A stretch of 64,000 bases of DNA. Origin: an uncultured Lachnospiraceae bacterium. Its GTDB lineage: Bacteria; Bacillota; Clostridia; Lachnospirales; Lachnospiraceae. The notes under the pieces were generated by a model. That model saw only the letters and a list, made by a program, of their open reading frames with translations. It was not told the DNA's origin and did not search any database. Both the position numbers and the translations under genes were made by a program. Where the stretch lies: positions 27,963-91,962 of the forward strand of contig CAJUDQ010000001.1 in assembly GCA_910585215.1 (NCBI GenBank). The letters run 5' to 3'. Shown piece after piece: positions 45,599 to 54,592 of this stretch; the first letter of the stretch is position 1; each line of letters starts with the position of its first letter.

Positions 45599-46939
45599 TT
45601 AATCCTCCCCTTCAATTATTTCAAGCTGCGACAGCATCTTACGCAATGTTATCTGAAAAGTCGGCGCTTCGATTCCATAGCTTTGACATGGCAATTTTTC
45701 AATAATTGTCTTGTCTTTTTCTGCGGTAAACTGATAAACCCTTACTTCTTCAGGATTTATTATATCTTCTTTATCATATCCAAGCTGGTTTAATAATTTT
45801 TCTTTGTTAGATTTTCCATACAGATGAATCATATTATTGATATGGCTTAAAATAATATCACTATGTGTTGTAATAAAAATCGGTGTATCTCTATTATACA
45901 TCTTAATAAATACTCTTGCCAGCATCCATTGCAGCTTCGGATGCAGACACATCTCTGGCTCCTCCATCATAAGAGTACCCATAGAATTATCCTGAAGCAT
46001 AAGAAGCAGAGGCGCAATTTCTGTCACTACCCCCGACGTCACATAAAGCGGCAGTCCTTTTTTATTTCCTTGTGGAATATAGGAAACCTCAGCTAAAGGG
46101 TCACTGGATACATAAATTTTGCCAGACAATATATATTCCTCAATAAATTCAATCATATCCTCAAAATAAAGCGAATGCTCTTCTTTTGCCACCACTTTTG
46201 ATAAGCGTACCAAAAAATCACTGCATGGCTTTGTAAGAAGATTCTTTTTCGTTTCTCCAAGATTAAATTTATCTTCCACAGAACTTGATATTAATGTTTT
46301 ATAAGTAAGCATAAATCCTGTTCTGGAAGCCGGAAGATAGGTAATTCTATCTCTAACTATAGTACAAAACTGATATTGGAGCATATTTTCGATAATACAG
46401 CAAATAATATATTGATAATCATTTTCCCCTTTATTGCTTTCTATTATTGTCGCTACCTGTGCTGAATATAAATGTATATCTGTGTTATAGCAAAAAAATA
46501 CTTTGTCATACTCTTCATTTTCACAATTTTCTACTGCTATGGCAAAAGATTTTTCATAGGGAATCTCGACACTTATTTTTCCTATATCAATATTTTTATT
46601 AAAAAATGTCTGAATAAAATCTGTTTTATTATCCTCTAACATCTGATTTAATACTATATTGAAAGCACTTGTTCGTTCTCTTGTAAAATTTATTTTTTCC
46701 AGCCCCTGCGATTCGTAACAGCCGTTTACAAACTCCCTGCATTGTTCATATGCTTTGGTAGTTGTATCAATTTTATATCCTTTGCTGTAAAAATGTATAT
46801 TTAGCAACCCGTAAATAACAGTCATAATATAACTTTTACCACTGTTATTATCTCCAATATATAAATTAAACGGCGATACCTCAATATCTGCATTTTTAAT
46901 TTTTCCCAATCCTTCTATATGCAAAATCCAGTTATTCAT
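45599..46939 (-). CDS. OLD/RecF-like ABC-type ATPase (AAA_15/AAA_21)
   Basis: 446 aa. ATG 46939 is preferred (AAAGGA 12 nt upstream); ATG 46960 is possible. Walker A GDNNSGKS (residues 29-36), Walker B with the double acid EEPE (326-329), H-loop TTHSDIIL with His359, and no TOPRIM domain at the C-terminus. The central ~200 residues are specific to this protein. Such ATPases guard DNA-end processing or act as sensors in anti-phage systems (OLD, Gabija, Septu). It is coupled by 2 nt to the nuclease-like gene. Confidence 0.85.
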   Translation of the reverse strand: MNNWILHIEGLGKIKNADIEVSPFNLYIGDNNSGKSYIMTVIYGLLNIHFYSKGYKIDTTTKAYEQCREFVNGCYESQGLEKINFTRERTSAFNIVLNQMLEDNKTDFIQTFFNKNIDIGKISVEIPYEKSFAIAVENCENEEYDKVFFCYNTDIHLYSAQVATIIESNKGENDYQYIICCIIENMLQYQFCTIVRDRITYLPASRTGFMLTYKTLISSSVEDKFNLGETKKNLLTKPCSDFLVRLSKVVAKEEHSLYFEDMIEFIEEYILSGKIYVSSDPLAEVSYIPQGNKKGLPLYVTSGVVTEIAPLLLMLQDNSMGTLMMEEPEMCLHPKLQWMLARVFIKMYNRDTPIFITTHSDIILSHINNMIHLYGKSNKEKLLNQLGYDKEDIINPEEVRVYQFTAEKDKTIIEKLPCQSYGIEAPTFQITLRKMLSQLEIIEGED

Positions 46940-47024
46940 AGGAAATTCTAGTCCTTTCATTTATCTTATAAATAAATTTATTTTGTTTGCTGACTTCTGT
47001 CAATATTGAACTGTTTTTTATCTT

Positions 47025-47597
47025 TTATTGTTTTAATTGCTCGATATATTTTTGCTGTTCATTTTCCGGTATTTCCAATATAGCCATTGCCTGTTGGGGC
47101 GTCATATTTGTGTTTTTTATAAGATTTCTAACAGATACTAGTATTCCTTTTTGTATTCCTTTTTCTTCTACTCCTTTACTGTAATTACACATATTATACA
47201 CCTCGTCTTCCATTGTTTTTGTCATTGCGATATCAAATTCATCATGAAGAATTTTTTTCTTTTTATCTACTGGAGCAATCGCCTCAAAACGAATATCATA
47301 AGTAATAGTTCCTTCTAGAATAGAACTATCCTCAGTTTGTCTTCCTTCAACCAATTCATAATTTCCCTTAACGGTTTCGTCTTTATGTACCGCTATCTCT
47401 GCAATTTGAGGTGTACCTTCAATATAATTTTTCTCGATTTCGTGTATATCATAGTCTTTGTATTCCTCTACACAACCCTTTAAAATCCATGCAAGAATAA
47501 TTTTATTAGCTAGCAGACGCTTGCATGATGCATCCAAAGATGCTTTTTTTAATTCTGCTGCCTCTATACTTTTTGCTAATATATTTTGTATCTCCAT
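47025..47597 (-). CDS. Internally deleted Rpn-family protein
   Basis: 190 aa from ATG 47597 (GAAAGGG 8 nt upstream). The first ~125 residues match the N-terminal part of full-length (~320-350 aa) Lachnospiraceae Rpn proteins (LANKIILAWILKGCVEEYKD, then ITYDIRFEAIAP). The sequence then jumps to their C-terminal segment (FDIAMTKTMEDEVYNMC, EKGIQKGILVSV). The middle stretch that carries the catalytic Glu-x-Gln/Lys is absent although the frame is open, so the protein should be catalytically inactive. Confidence 0.75.
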   Translation of the reverse strand: MEIQNILAKSIEAAELKKASLDASCKRLLANKIILAWILKGCVEEYKDYDIHEIEKNYIEGTPQIAEIAVHKDETVKGNYELVEGRQTEDSSILEGTITYDIRFEAIAPVDKKKKILHDEFDIAMTKTMEDEVYNMCNYSKGVEEKGIQKGILVSVRNLIKNTNMTPQQAMAILEIPENEQQKYIEQLKQ

Positions 47598-47627
47598 TAT
47601 TTTTGCCCTTTCTAATATAACAATCAT

Positions 47628-48242
47628 ATCACAAACTCTTAAAATTATCCAGCGAATGTTTCATTATTTCCTAGGTCTAATGCTTCATTGTTTATATAAA
47701 TACCATATGTTACTGCAGATATTTAGAGATTTTCTATAAACCTGCACTTTTTGGCTGGCTGTGCCATATATTCATAAGACTGAAATTTCGGCTGAAAAAC
47801 TTGTTGTTTACACACTCTTATGCCTATATTATGGTTCTTTATTCAAGCGGATTTATACCTGTCACAGATGCGGTTTCTATCTTTAACTTAATTGACGACC
47901 TATTTGGTGGAAGCAGATTTTGGAGTGAAGAGGTTGAACTGCGAGTAGAAGATGCCATACTTGAAATACAAGATATAATGAATACATTAGAAGAATAAAC
48001 TATATTTTATACAAAGAGATGAAATTTATAGTGCCAAATGATATACGCTATTTACACAATACAAAAATAGGTATTGAGTTGATTTTCTACAGCTGTTCCA
48101 CAATTTCTTATCTATTGCACAATCATATATAAATCGAAAACAATAATCGAAGTGGCTCTGGCCACAGATTTCTGCAACCAAAACCACTTTATATCATATC
48201 TCAAAGCACTAAATTTGAATTGTAAAAAATTGCGAAATAAAT
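47628..48242. other. Rpn - acyltransferase intergenic region
   Basis: 615 bp holding the 47801-47998 remnant. A dyad with AAGTGG and CCACTT arms near 48150-48190 could be a weak terminator of the minus-strand acyltransferase gene. Nothing else recognised. Confidence 0.45.
47801..47998 (+). pseudogene. Possible decayed gene remnant
   Basis: The last 65 codons read like real protein (SSGFIPVTDAVSIFNLID and an acidic C-terminal helix) and the frame is open back to about 47680, but no start codon with a ribosome site is found. Family not recognised. Confidence 0.3.
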
Positions 48243-49247
48243 CTACTTCCAATCCTCCATAAACTCCTCATAGGAAACATAATCCTCTTCACACCAGTCT
48301 GCATTTTCTCTTACTACTCTTGCAATATTTCCTGCAATCACGCAATGTGCAGGATAATTTCCCTTTGCTACTGAACCGGCTCCTACCATGGAGTGTTCCC
48401 CTATCTCTGTATTATAGATAATCTGGCTGCCAAGTCCAAGCCATACATGATTTCCAATTGTCACATGGATATTATCTTGCATATGAATATTTCGCTTTTC
48501 TTCCAAATCATACAAACTGTGTCCTCCACCAGAAAGAATTTTCACATCTTTTGCCACGAGACACTCCCTGCCAATCGTCAATTTCGTTTTTTCCATTACT
48601 CCAATATAAAACCCGTCTGTCACCTCCATACCTTCTCCTATTTGCATTTCCCCGCCGAAATTGCTGATAAAAAAATTCCCTCCAAGATAAGAATGTCCCT
48701 CAAAAACACTGACAGAATCTTGAAAAAACATTTCTCCCGAGCGACAGCGAATATCTCTGCCCAAATGTACAGCCGCATTTCCTCTCATTCTTATTTTCAA
48801 TGAATCTCTACAGCCAAAACCTTCTCCAATATACAGCCTGTTATGATATCCCAATAAATGAATTTCCACATTTTCAACGCTTCCCTCTGTAATAATCTCA
48901 TTTCCACAGGAATCTTTATAATATCCGTCTACATGACTCACAACCTTATACATGGAAATATTGGTAAAATCTCTGTCCTCCTGTAATTTATGGTCATACA
49001 GCTTTTTCATCGTTTCACTGTTTCTGCCCCACAATGCGATAATAAAATAAATGCTCCCGTCCAGCAACTCCTCTCTGTTATCCACAGTTCCTTTTACAAA
49101 AATTCCTCTTTCCTTTAAAAACGGCTCCAAATGCTCTCTTTGCATGTTATCCCATAAATATACATCCCGCCCGTCAATCTGCTTTTTCAACTGCTCAATA
49201 TCTACATATTCCATCCAGTTCCTTACATAAAATTTTACTTTTTTCAT
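48243..49247 (-). CDS. Hexapeptide-repeat (left-handed beta-helix) acyltransferase
   Basis: 334 aa; ATG 49247 lies 5 nt from GGAG. The first ~110 residues are an alpha/beta region; the rest shows hexapeptide periodicity (VHLGRDIRCRSGEMFF, VTIGNHVWLGLGSQIIYN, VGAGSVAKGNYPAHCVIAGNIARVV) as in the WbbJ/LpxA-like acetyltransferases. It should acetylate a sugar or small molecule, perhaps in surface polysaccharide. Lone gene. Confidence 0.88.
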   Translation of the reverse strand: MKKVKFYVRNWMEYVDIEQLKKQIDGRDVYLWDNMQREHLEPFLKERGIFVKGTVDNREELLDGSIYFIIALWGRNSETMKKLYDHKLQEDRDFTNISMYKVVSHVDGYYKDSCGNEIITEGSVENVEIHLLGYHNRLYIGEGFGCRDSLKIRMRGNAAVHLGRDIRCRSGEMFFQDSVSVFEGHSYLGGNFFISNFGGEMQIGEGMEVTDGFYIGVMEKTKLTIGRECLVAKDVKILSGGGHSLYDLEEKRNIHMQDNIHVTIGNHVWLGLGSQIIYNTEIGEHSMVGAGSVAKGNYPAHCVIAGNIARVVRENADWCEEDYVSYEEFMEDWK

Positions 49248-49306
49248 CAAATCTCCTTTCTGACAATATTAAAGTTTGCAAATAATATCAAAGTTTTTAA
49301 TTTGAA

Positions 49307-49349
49307 GCCTCTGACAATCAGATACGAAACAGTTCTAACTATCAGAGGC
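49307..49349 (-). terminator. Terminator-like hairpin after the ABC exporter
   Basis: GCCTCTGA (49307-49314) pairs with TCAGAGGC (49342-49349). It follows the ABC stop by 87 bp; the T-run is weak. Confidence 0.5.
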
Positions 49350-49435
49350 ATACTTTTGTTTTCCCTTAAATTATAATGAATGCTGCCTTGCATTTAAAAA
49401 TATGATATCAAAAATACTTTATTTGATATTAATTT

Positions 49436-51226
49436 TTATCTGCTGACAAGCTGATAATACAGTCCTTTTCCCATTACCAGTTCATCATGGCTTCCATCTT
49501 CCATAATCCCTTTGTTATCAATATACAAAATCCTGTCTGCATTTTTAATCGTAGACAGCCTGTGGGCAATCACAAAGCTTGTTTTCCCCTTTAATACAGT
49601 AGAAAACATCTGCTGAATCAGCTTTTCTGTCTCTGTATCAATATTGCTGGTCGCCTCGTCTAATATAATAATATCAGGATTCGCCAGTATCAGTCTTGCA
49701 AAAGACAAAAGCTGTTTTTCTCCCGCGGAAAGTTCTGTTCCCTGACTTGAAATCACTGTGTGATACCCCTGCGGCTTTTTCATAATAAACTCATGAGCAA
49801 ATACTTTCTTCGCTGCCTCCATACATTCTTCATCTGTTGCATCCGGTCTGGAAAAACGAATATTATCAATAATTTCGCCCCGAAACAAAAAGGTATCCTG
49901 CATCATCACTCCTACCCTGTTTCTCAGAGAATTCAGCGTCACATCCCGTATATCCATACCGTCAATCCGTATTGCGCCCTTGTCTATATCATAAAACCGG
50001 CTAATTAAACTCACAATTGTAGTTTTTCCGGCCCCTGTCGGTCCGACAAGCGCTATCATCTGTCCTGGTTCCACCTTGAGATTCACATGCTCCAATACAG
50101 GAATTCCCTGATTATAAGAAAAAGTAACATTATCAAAAACCACTTCTCCCTGTATATCCATAAGCTCTTTCGCATCCTCTTTTTCCACAATATCATTTTC
50201 GGTATCCAGCACCTCGAAAATACGCTCTATACTGGAGGTCACATTGGTAATAGACTGAAGTCTCTGGCAAATGGTAAACATTGCCCCTGAAAACCTCTGC
50301 ATATAAGTAGTCACAATCACCAGTGCTCCAAGCGATAACGGTGCTCCGATATGATTTGTAATAATAAATAATGCAGTCATATAAATCACAATTGTACAGA
50401 TTACCCGCACCACTCCGTGAGAAAGTGGAAAAAACAGTTCTCGATAGGTAGTGGTCCGCATAAATGCTTTATGATATTTTTCAGAAAGCTCTATAAAAAT
50501 CTCGTCATTCAAAGCTTCCCTGTTAAACGCTTTGATAACCTCCAGACCATTGATATCCTCCGCTACAAAGGCAGTACGATTGCTCTGTTTATTTCTGTGA
50601 ACTCTCATTCTTTTATGTAATTTTCTGGCAATCAGCCACATTAAAAATCCAAACGGAATACTTACAAGTATTACCATTGCCGCCATACGGATATCCACAA
50701 AACAGATACAGATAATTGTAATTACCATAATAAATACATTTTCAACCACACGAACCATATCATTAATAAAAAAGTTTGCAATCTCATCTGTATAATTTGT
50801 CACACGAATCAATATTTTTCCGGTTGGTCTGCTGTCATAATAATCAAAATTAAGCTCCATTAACTTTTGAAACAAATCCTCACGAAGCTTGCAGACAATT
50901 GTATTTCCAAGCTTTGCTGTCACCTTTGTCGTAATAAAATGAGCAACTACTCCGCCAAGACTTAAAGCTACCCACAAGCTTAAAAGAATAATGGACATTC
51001 TTATGACATTATCCGGCACAACACCATTCTGTGGAAGAATATCATTGATAATTTTCATATTAATCGCAGCTGGAATTAAGGATAAAAAGCCAGTCGCTAT
51101 CATAAAAAGAATCACCTTGATATAATCCGCCTTATAATCTGACGCATAGGAAATCAGACGTCCAAGCATAAATTTATTAAACTTTTCCTCTATCAGTTCA
51201 TCTTCAAAATATAAATTTCTACTCAT
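49436..51226 (-). CDS. Heterodimeric ABC exporter subunit (permease-ATPase)
   Basis: 596 aa, six TM helices (about 35-330) and an ABC domain (365-590): Walker A GPTGAGKTTIV, signature ELSAGEKQLLSFA, Walker B IIILDEATSNID. It overlaps its partner's stop by 8 nt. The signature is LSAGE rather than LSGGQ here, while the partner keeps LSGGQ, as usual in asymmetric heterodimers. Substrate unknown; such pairs export drugs or lipids. Confidence 0.92.
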   Translation of the reverse strand: MSRNLYFEDELIEEKFNKFMLGRLISYASDYKADYIKVILFMIATGFLSLIPAAINMKIINDILPQNGVVPDNVIRMSIILLSLWVALSLGGVVAHFITTKVTAKLGNTIVCKLREDLFQKLMELNFDYYDSRPTGKILIRVTNYTDEIANFFINDMVRVVENVFIMVITIICICFVDIRMAAMVILVSIPFGFLMWLIARKLHKRMRVHRNKQSNRTAFVAEDINGLEVIKAFNREALNDEIFIELSEKYHKAFMRTTTYRELFFPLSHGVVRVICTIVIYMTALFIITNHIGAPLSLGALVIVTTYMQRFSGAMFTICQRLQSITNVTSSIERIFEVLDTENDIVEKEDAKELMDIQGEVVFDNVTFSYNQGIPVLEHVNLKVEPGQMIALVGPTGAGKTTIVSLISRFYDIDKGAIRIDGMDIRDVTLNSLRNRVGVMMQDTFLFRGEIIDNIRFSRPDATDEECMEAAKKVFAHEFIMKKPQGYHTVISSQGTELSAGEKQLLSFARLILANPDIIILDEATSNIDTETEKLIQQMFSTVLKGKTSFVIAHRLSTIKNADRILYIDNKGIMEDGSHDELVMGKGLYYQLVSR

Positions 51227-53021
51227 TTACAAACACCTCCTTATCCATCTGCTGCCGGTAAACCGCTGCATAATGACCGTTTAATTCCATTAATTCTGCA
51301 AAAGTTCCCCGTTCAATAATGGTTCCCTCATCCATAAAGATAATTTCATCAAAATCTTTCAGCGCCATTGCTCTGTGGGTAGCCATAAGAAGGGTTTTAC
51401 CATGAAAATATTCATTTAAATTTTGGAAGATTTTGCTCTCTGTCTCAATATCCAAAGCACTGGTACAGTCATCAAGAATTGTAACAGGTGCGTTCTTTAA
51501 AAGTGCCCTTGCAATTGCCACACGCTGCTTCTGACCTCCGGAAAGTCCAAAGCCCTTTTCTCCGATAATTGTTTTATAGCCGTCTGGCATACTGTCCGCA
51601 AACTCACTCACTTCGGCAATCTCCCCGCAGGCACGGATTTCCTCCTCTTTTGCGTCCGGGTTATAATAGGCGATATTTGCCTCTATGCTGTTGGAAAACA
51701 GAAAGACATTCTGCATGGCATAACCATATGCCCTTGCAATTTCATTACGGCTGTATTCCTTGATATTTTTTCCGTCAATGGTAATACTTCCCTCTTCAAA
51801 TTCTTCAAATGCCTGAAGAACACGAAGAAGTACAGACTTTCCACTTCCGGTTTTTCCCATAATTCCGACTTTCTTTCCATATGGAATGTCCAGAGAAACA
51901 TCTCTCAAAAGTTCTGCTCCTTCCGTCTGCATGGAAACATGAGAAACTGTGATATGTGGAGTTTTTGAAACTGTTTCATTGCCATAAAGCGCCTGAATCT
52001 CATCCTTTTTATCGAGAAGGCCGAACAGTCTGCCTGTACTGACCTTTGCATCCTGAGCATCGGCAGACAGGAAAATAATATCCACAAAATATCCGCAGAT
52101 AGACAGAAGATACGCCAGAAAGCCCGTATACTCTCCACTGGTCATTTCAAACTTGGTTGCAAGATAAATACTGATTGCCATACTGATTAACATGACAAAC
52201 TGGTCTACACTGTCAAAGGCCAGAAAATATTTTGCACGCTTTACTGCAAATAAAGTGTAAAAATCACGCAAATCTTCAGTTCTGTCATTAAAGCGCTTCT
52301 TTCTGACATCCTCTCTTGCATAGGATTTTATGGTTCGGATTCCATAAATACTCTCCTGCGTTTCGGTATTTAATTCTGAGCTTTTTTCCCACTGTTTCCC
52401 ATACATTTTATCACAAAGTTTAAGAAATCCTCTGGTAATAAAACCAAACACCACCAGAGTTACAAGCGGAACCAGCATAAGCCCTATGCTGATTCTTGAA
52501 AGCATATAAGATGCAACAATAATGTAAAATACCGAATCCACCATAAACGGGATAGTTGCTACATGAAAGTTTCTGATTTTTTCCGAATCAGAATTTACAA
52601 TTGTAATCAGGTCTCCTGCGCTGTAATCCTTTAGTAAAGGAAGACCAAAGGAGTTGATTTTTTTCATTACATCTAATCGCATGGCGTTGTCACACTTGAT
52701 TGAAAAGTAGTGTGCAATATTCCAGCGTATGTAAAATGAAACAAAATATAAAAACATAAAAAGCAGAAATACTCCTGCCAGTATCCCCATCATTTTCCAT
52801 AACTGATTCTGTGGAATGTCACGGATTAGAAATGTAAAGATACTGCTGTTTGGCTCGGGATTTTTCCCAAGCGCGGGATTAATGACATTATCCACAATCA
52901 GGGTAATAATCTGCGGTTCCACGATAGATACAATACCCTGCATAAGACCCAGAAAAATGCACAGAATCAATATTCCGTATATCTTTCCATAGTATGGATA
53001 AGACTTCTTTAAAATATTCAT
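51219..53021 (-). CDS. Heterodimeric ABC exporter subunit (permease-ATPase)
   Basis: 600 aa from ATG 53021 (GAGG 5 nt upstream); the longer frame reaches into non-coding DNA. Six TM helices, ABC domain with Walker A GKTGSGKSVLLR, signature GLSGGQKQRVAIARA and Walker B VTILDDCTSALD. The catalytic Glu after Walker B is replaced by Asp (LDDCTS), the hallmark of the degenerate-site subunit in heterodimers. First gene of a pair. Confidence 0.92.
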   Translation of the reverse strand: MNILKKSYPYYGKIYGILILCIFLGLMQGIVSIVEPQIITLIVDNVINPALGKNPEPNSSIFTFLIRDIPQNQLWKMMGILAGVFLLFMFLYFVSFYIRWNIAHYFSIKCDNAMRLDVMKKINSFGLPLLKDYSAGDLITIVNSDSEKIRNFHVATIPFMVDSVFYIIVASYMLSRISIGLMLVPLVTLVVFGFITRGFLKLCDKMYGKQWEKSSELNTETQESIYGIRTIKSYAREDVRKKRFNDRTEDLRDFYTLFAVKRAKYFLAFDSVDQFVMLISMAISIYLATKFEMTSGEYTGFLAYLLSICGYFVDIIFLSADAQDAKVSTGRLFGLLDKKDEIQALYGNETVSKTPHITVSHVSMQTEGAELLRDVSLDIPYGKKVGIMGKTGSGKSVLLRVLQAFEEFEEGSITIDGKNIKEYSRNEIARAYGYAMQNVFLFSNSIEANIAYYNPDAKEEEIRACGEIAEVSEFADSMPDGYKTIIGEKGFGLSGGQKQRVAIARALLKNAPVTILDDCTSALDIETESKIFQNLNEYFHGKTLLMATHRAMALKDFDEIIFMDEGTIIERGTFAELMELNGHYAAVYRQQMDKEVFVNE

Positions 53022-53296
53022 TGATACCTCTTTCCATCCTGCTGTAAATCTGTGGTACCATCCCTTTTCACAATATTCTACGCACGATTTATTAAATTTG
53101 TAGAGATATGTTACCATACTTTGGAGAAAAACGCAAACATATTTTCTGTTTTTTGTAAAAAATATGGACCTCTATATGGAATACAAAATGATTCCCAATA
53201 TAGAAATCCAAAAGCAAAATTTCTTTTTTGAAATTTTTCTATCAATAAATAAATGGTTTATTTTGGTTTTTATACTATAATTCCAAAAAGTATATA

Positions 53297-54268
53297 CTAA
53301 TCCATATCCATAAGCTCCTGCTGCAGCCTGCTGTAATCTGTTCTTCCCTCTTTTATAAAATTAATGGCCGAAGATGGATGGCTGTTAAAAATTCCTGTCA
53401 GAAGATATGGAATATCAAATCCCCAAGTATACTCCTTTTTCATTTGCAGCATATATTTCTCAATAAAATCCATAAGCGCCGCCATGTCATATCTCGGATT
53501 TCTTAAAAATGCCAGCATAGATTCCATAAAGCAGTTTCCTGCTCCTCTTCCCATACCGCATACTGTGGCATCGAGAAAACTGATTCCATATCGCAGCCCT
53601 GTGATTGTATTGGCAAATGCCAGATTTTGATTATTATGGGCATGAATACCGATTTTCTTTCCTGTCTTTGCTGCAAAATTCAGATATTTGTCTGTCAATC
53701 TCTCTATCTGCTCAGGATAAAAAGAACCAAAACTGTCTACCAGATAAATCACATCTACACAGGAATCTGCCAGAAGCTCCAGACCATTATCCAAATCCTG
53801 GTCATGAATCTTCGATACTGCCATAAGATTTGCTGATGTCTCATAGCCCTTATCCTTTGCATATTCAATCATCTTAATACCAGAAGGAATCTGATGAATG
53901 TACATCGCAGTCCGAATCATATCAACCACACTGTCTTTTCTGTCAATAATATCTGTCTGATAATCGGTCCTTCCCACGTCTGCCATTACTGCTATCTTCA
54001 AGTCCGTCTGATTTTCTCCCACGATTTCCCGTATGGATTCCTCATCACAAAACTTCCATTTTCCAAACTCTTCCACTTTAAAAATTTTCTTTGAAGCTTT
54101 ATAGCCAAACTCCATATAATCCACACCAGCTTTGACATTCGCTTCATATAAAGCTTTCACAAATTCATCCGTAAAACAAAAATTATTTACAAGCCCGCCA
54201 TCTCTGAGCGTGCAGTCCAATACCTTAATATCTGGTCTCCATAATACCAGTGTTCCTTTTTGTGGCAT
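53297..54268 (-). CDS. DRE-TIM metallolyase (HMGL-like aldolase)
   Basis: 323 aa. The DRE-TIM signature is LDCTLRDGGLVNNF near the N-terminus, with GIHAHNNQNLAFANT and CGMGRGAGN later, giving the divalent-metal site of 4-hydroxy-2-oxovalerate aldolase / HMG-CoA lyase relatives. AGGAGAG precedes ATG 54268. The DmpG C-terminal domain is absent, so it is a stand-alone barrel. It probably cleaves or forms a C-C bond of an oxo acid; the substrate is unclear. Confidence 0.82.
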   Translation of the reverse strand: MPQKGTLVLWRPDIKVLDCTLRDGGLVNNFCFTDEFVKALYEANVKAGVDYMEFGYKASKKIFKVEEFGKWKFCDEESIREIVGENQTDLKIAVMADVGRTDYQTDIIDRKDSVVDMIRTAMYIHQIPSGIKMIEYAKDKGYETSANLMAVSKIHDQDLDNGLELLADSCVDVIYLVDSFGSFYPEQIERLTDKYLNFAAKTGKKIGIHAHNNQNLAFANTITGLRYGISFLDATVCGMGRGAGNCFMESMLAFLRNPRYDMAALMDFIEKYMLQMKKEYTWGFDIPYLLTGIFNSHPSSAINFIKEGRTDYSRLQQELMDMD

Positions 54269-54592
54269 AATACTTTCTCTCCTAACTGCATATTTAAAAA
54301 AATTTCCTGTATGCTTTTCAATTTATGATTTATAATTTGCCAATCGCTTTACTGATTTAAAGTGAGATATACTTTAAACTAGTAAAGTCACTTTTATTAT
54401 TTAAACAAATTTTTATAAATTTGTCAAGCTATTTATCCTTTTTCTTAAAAATATTCCTATATCTCACATAATACACAATGTAAAAAACTACCCTTTTCTG
54501 TGAGATTATTCAGATATCAGTTTGAATAATAAAAACTGTTTTTATGATGTATTATATAAGTTTTGAATAATATAACAGTTATAAACACTCTT
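54269..54592. other. Aldolase - ClC intergenic region
   Basis: 324 bp, very AT-rich. It holds a nested dyad at 54359-54394 and otherwise nothing I recognise. Confidence 0.6.
54359..54394. promoter_or_regulatory. Nested dyad, MerR-operator-like
   Basis: Outer arms AAAGTGA (54359-54365) and TCACTTT (54388-54394); inner arms ACTTTA and TAAAGT. On the minus strand this leads with GTGACT at the -35 position and a TATATC downstream of the dyad, the geometry of MerR-type promoters. It lies 91 bp upstream of the aldolase start. Confidence 0.4.

Larger units (their letters stand above)
44941..47075. repeat. Direct repeats flanking the ATPase-nuclease pair
   Basis: The 52-bp copies at 44941-44992 and 47024-47075 are in the same orientation and border the two-gene cassette. 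Weaker similarity continues some 25 bp further to the left of each copy (CTGTCAA...ATTG). Such an arrangement is what insertion or looping-out by homologous recombination would leave. Confidence 0.75.
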
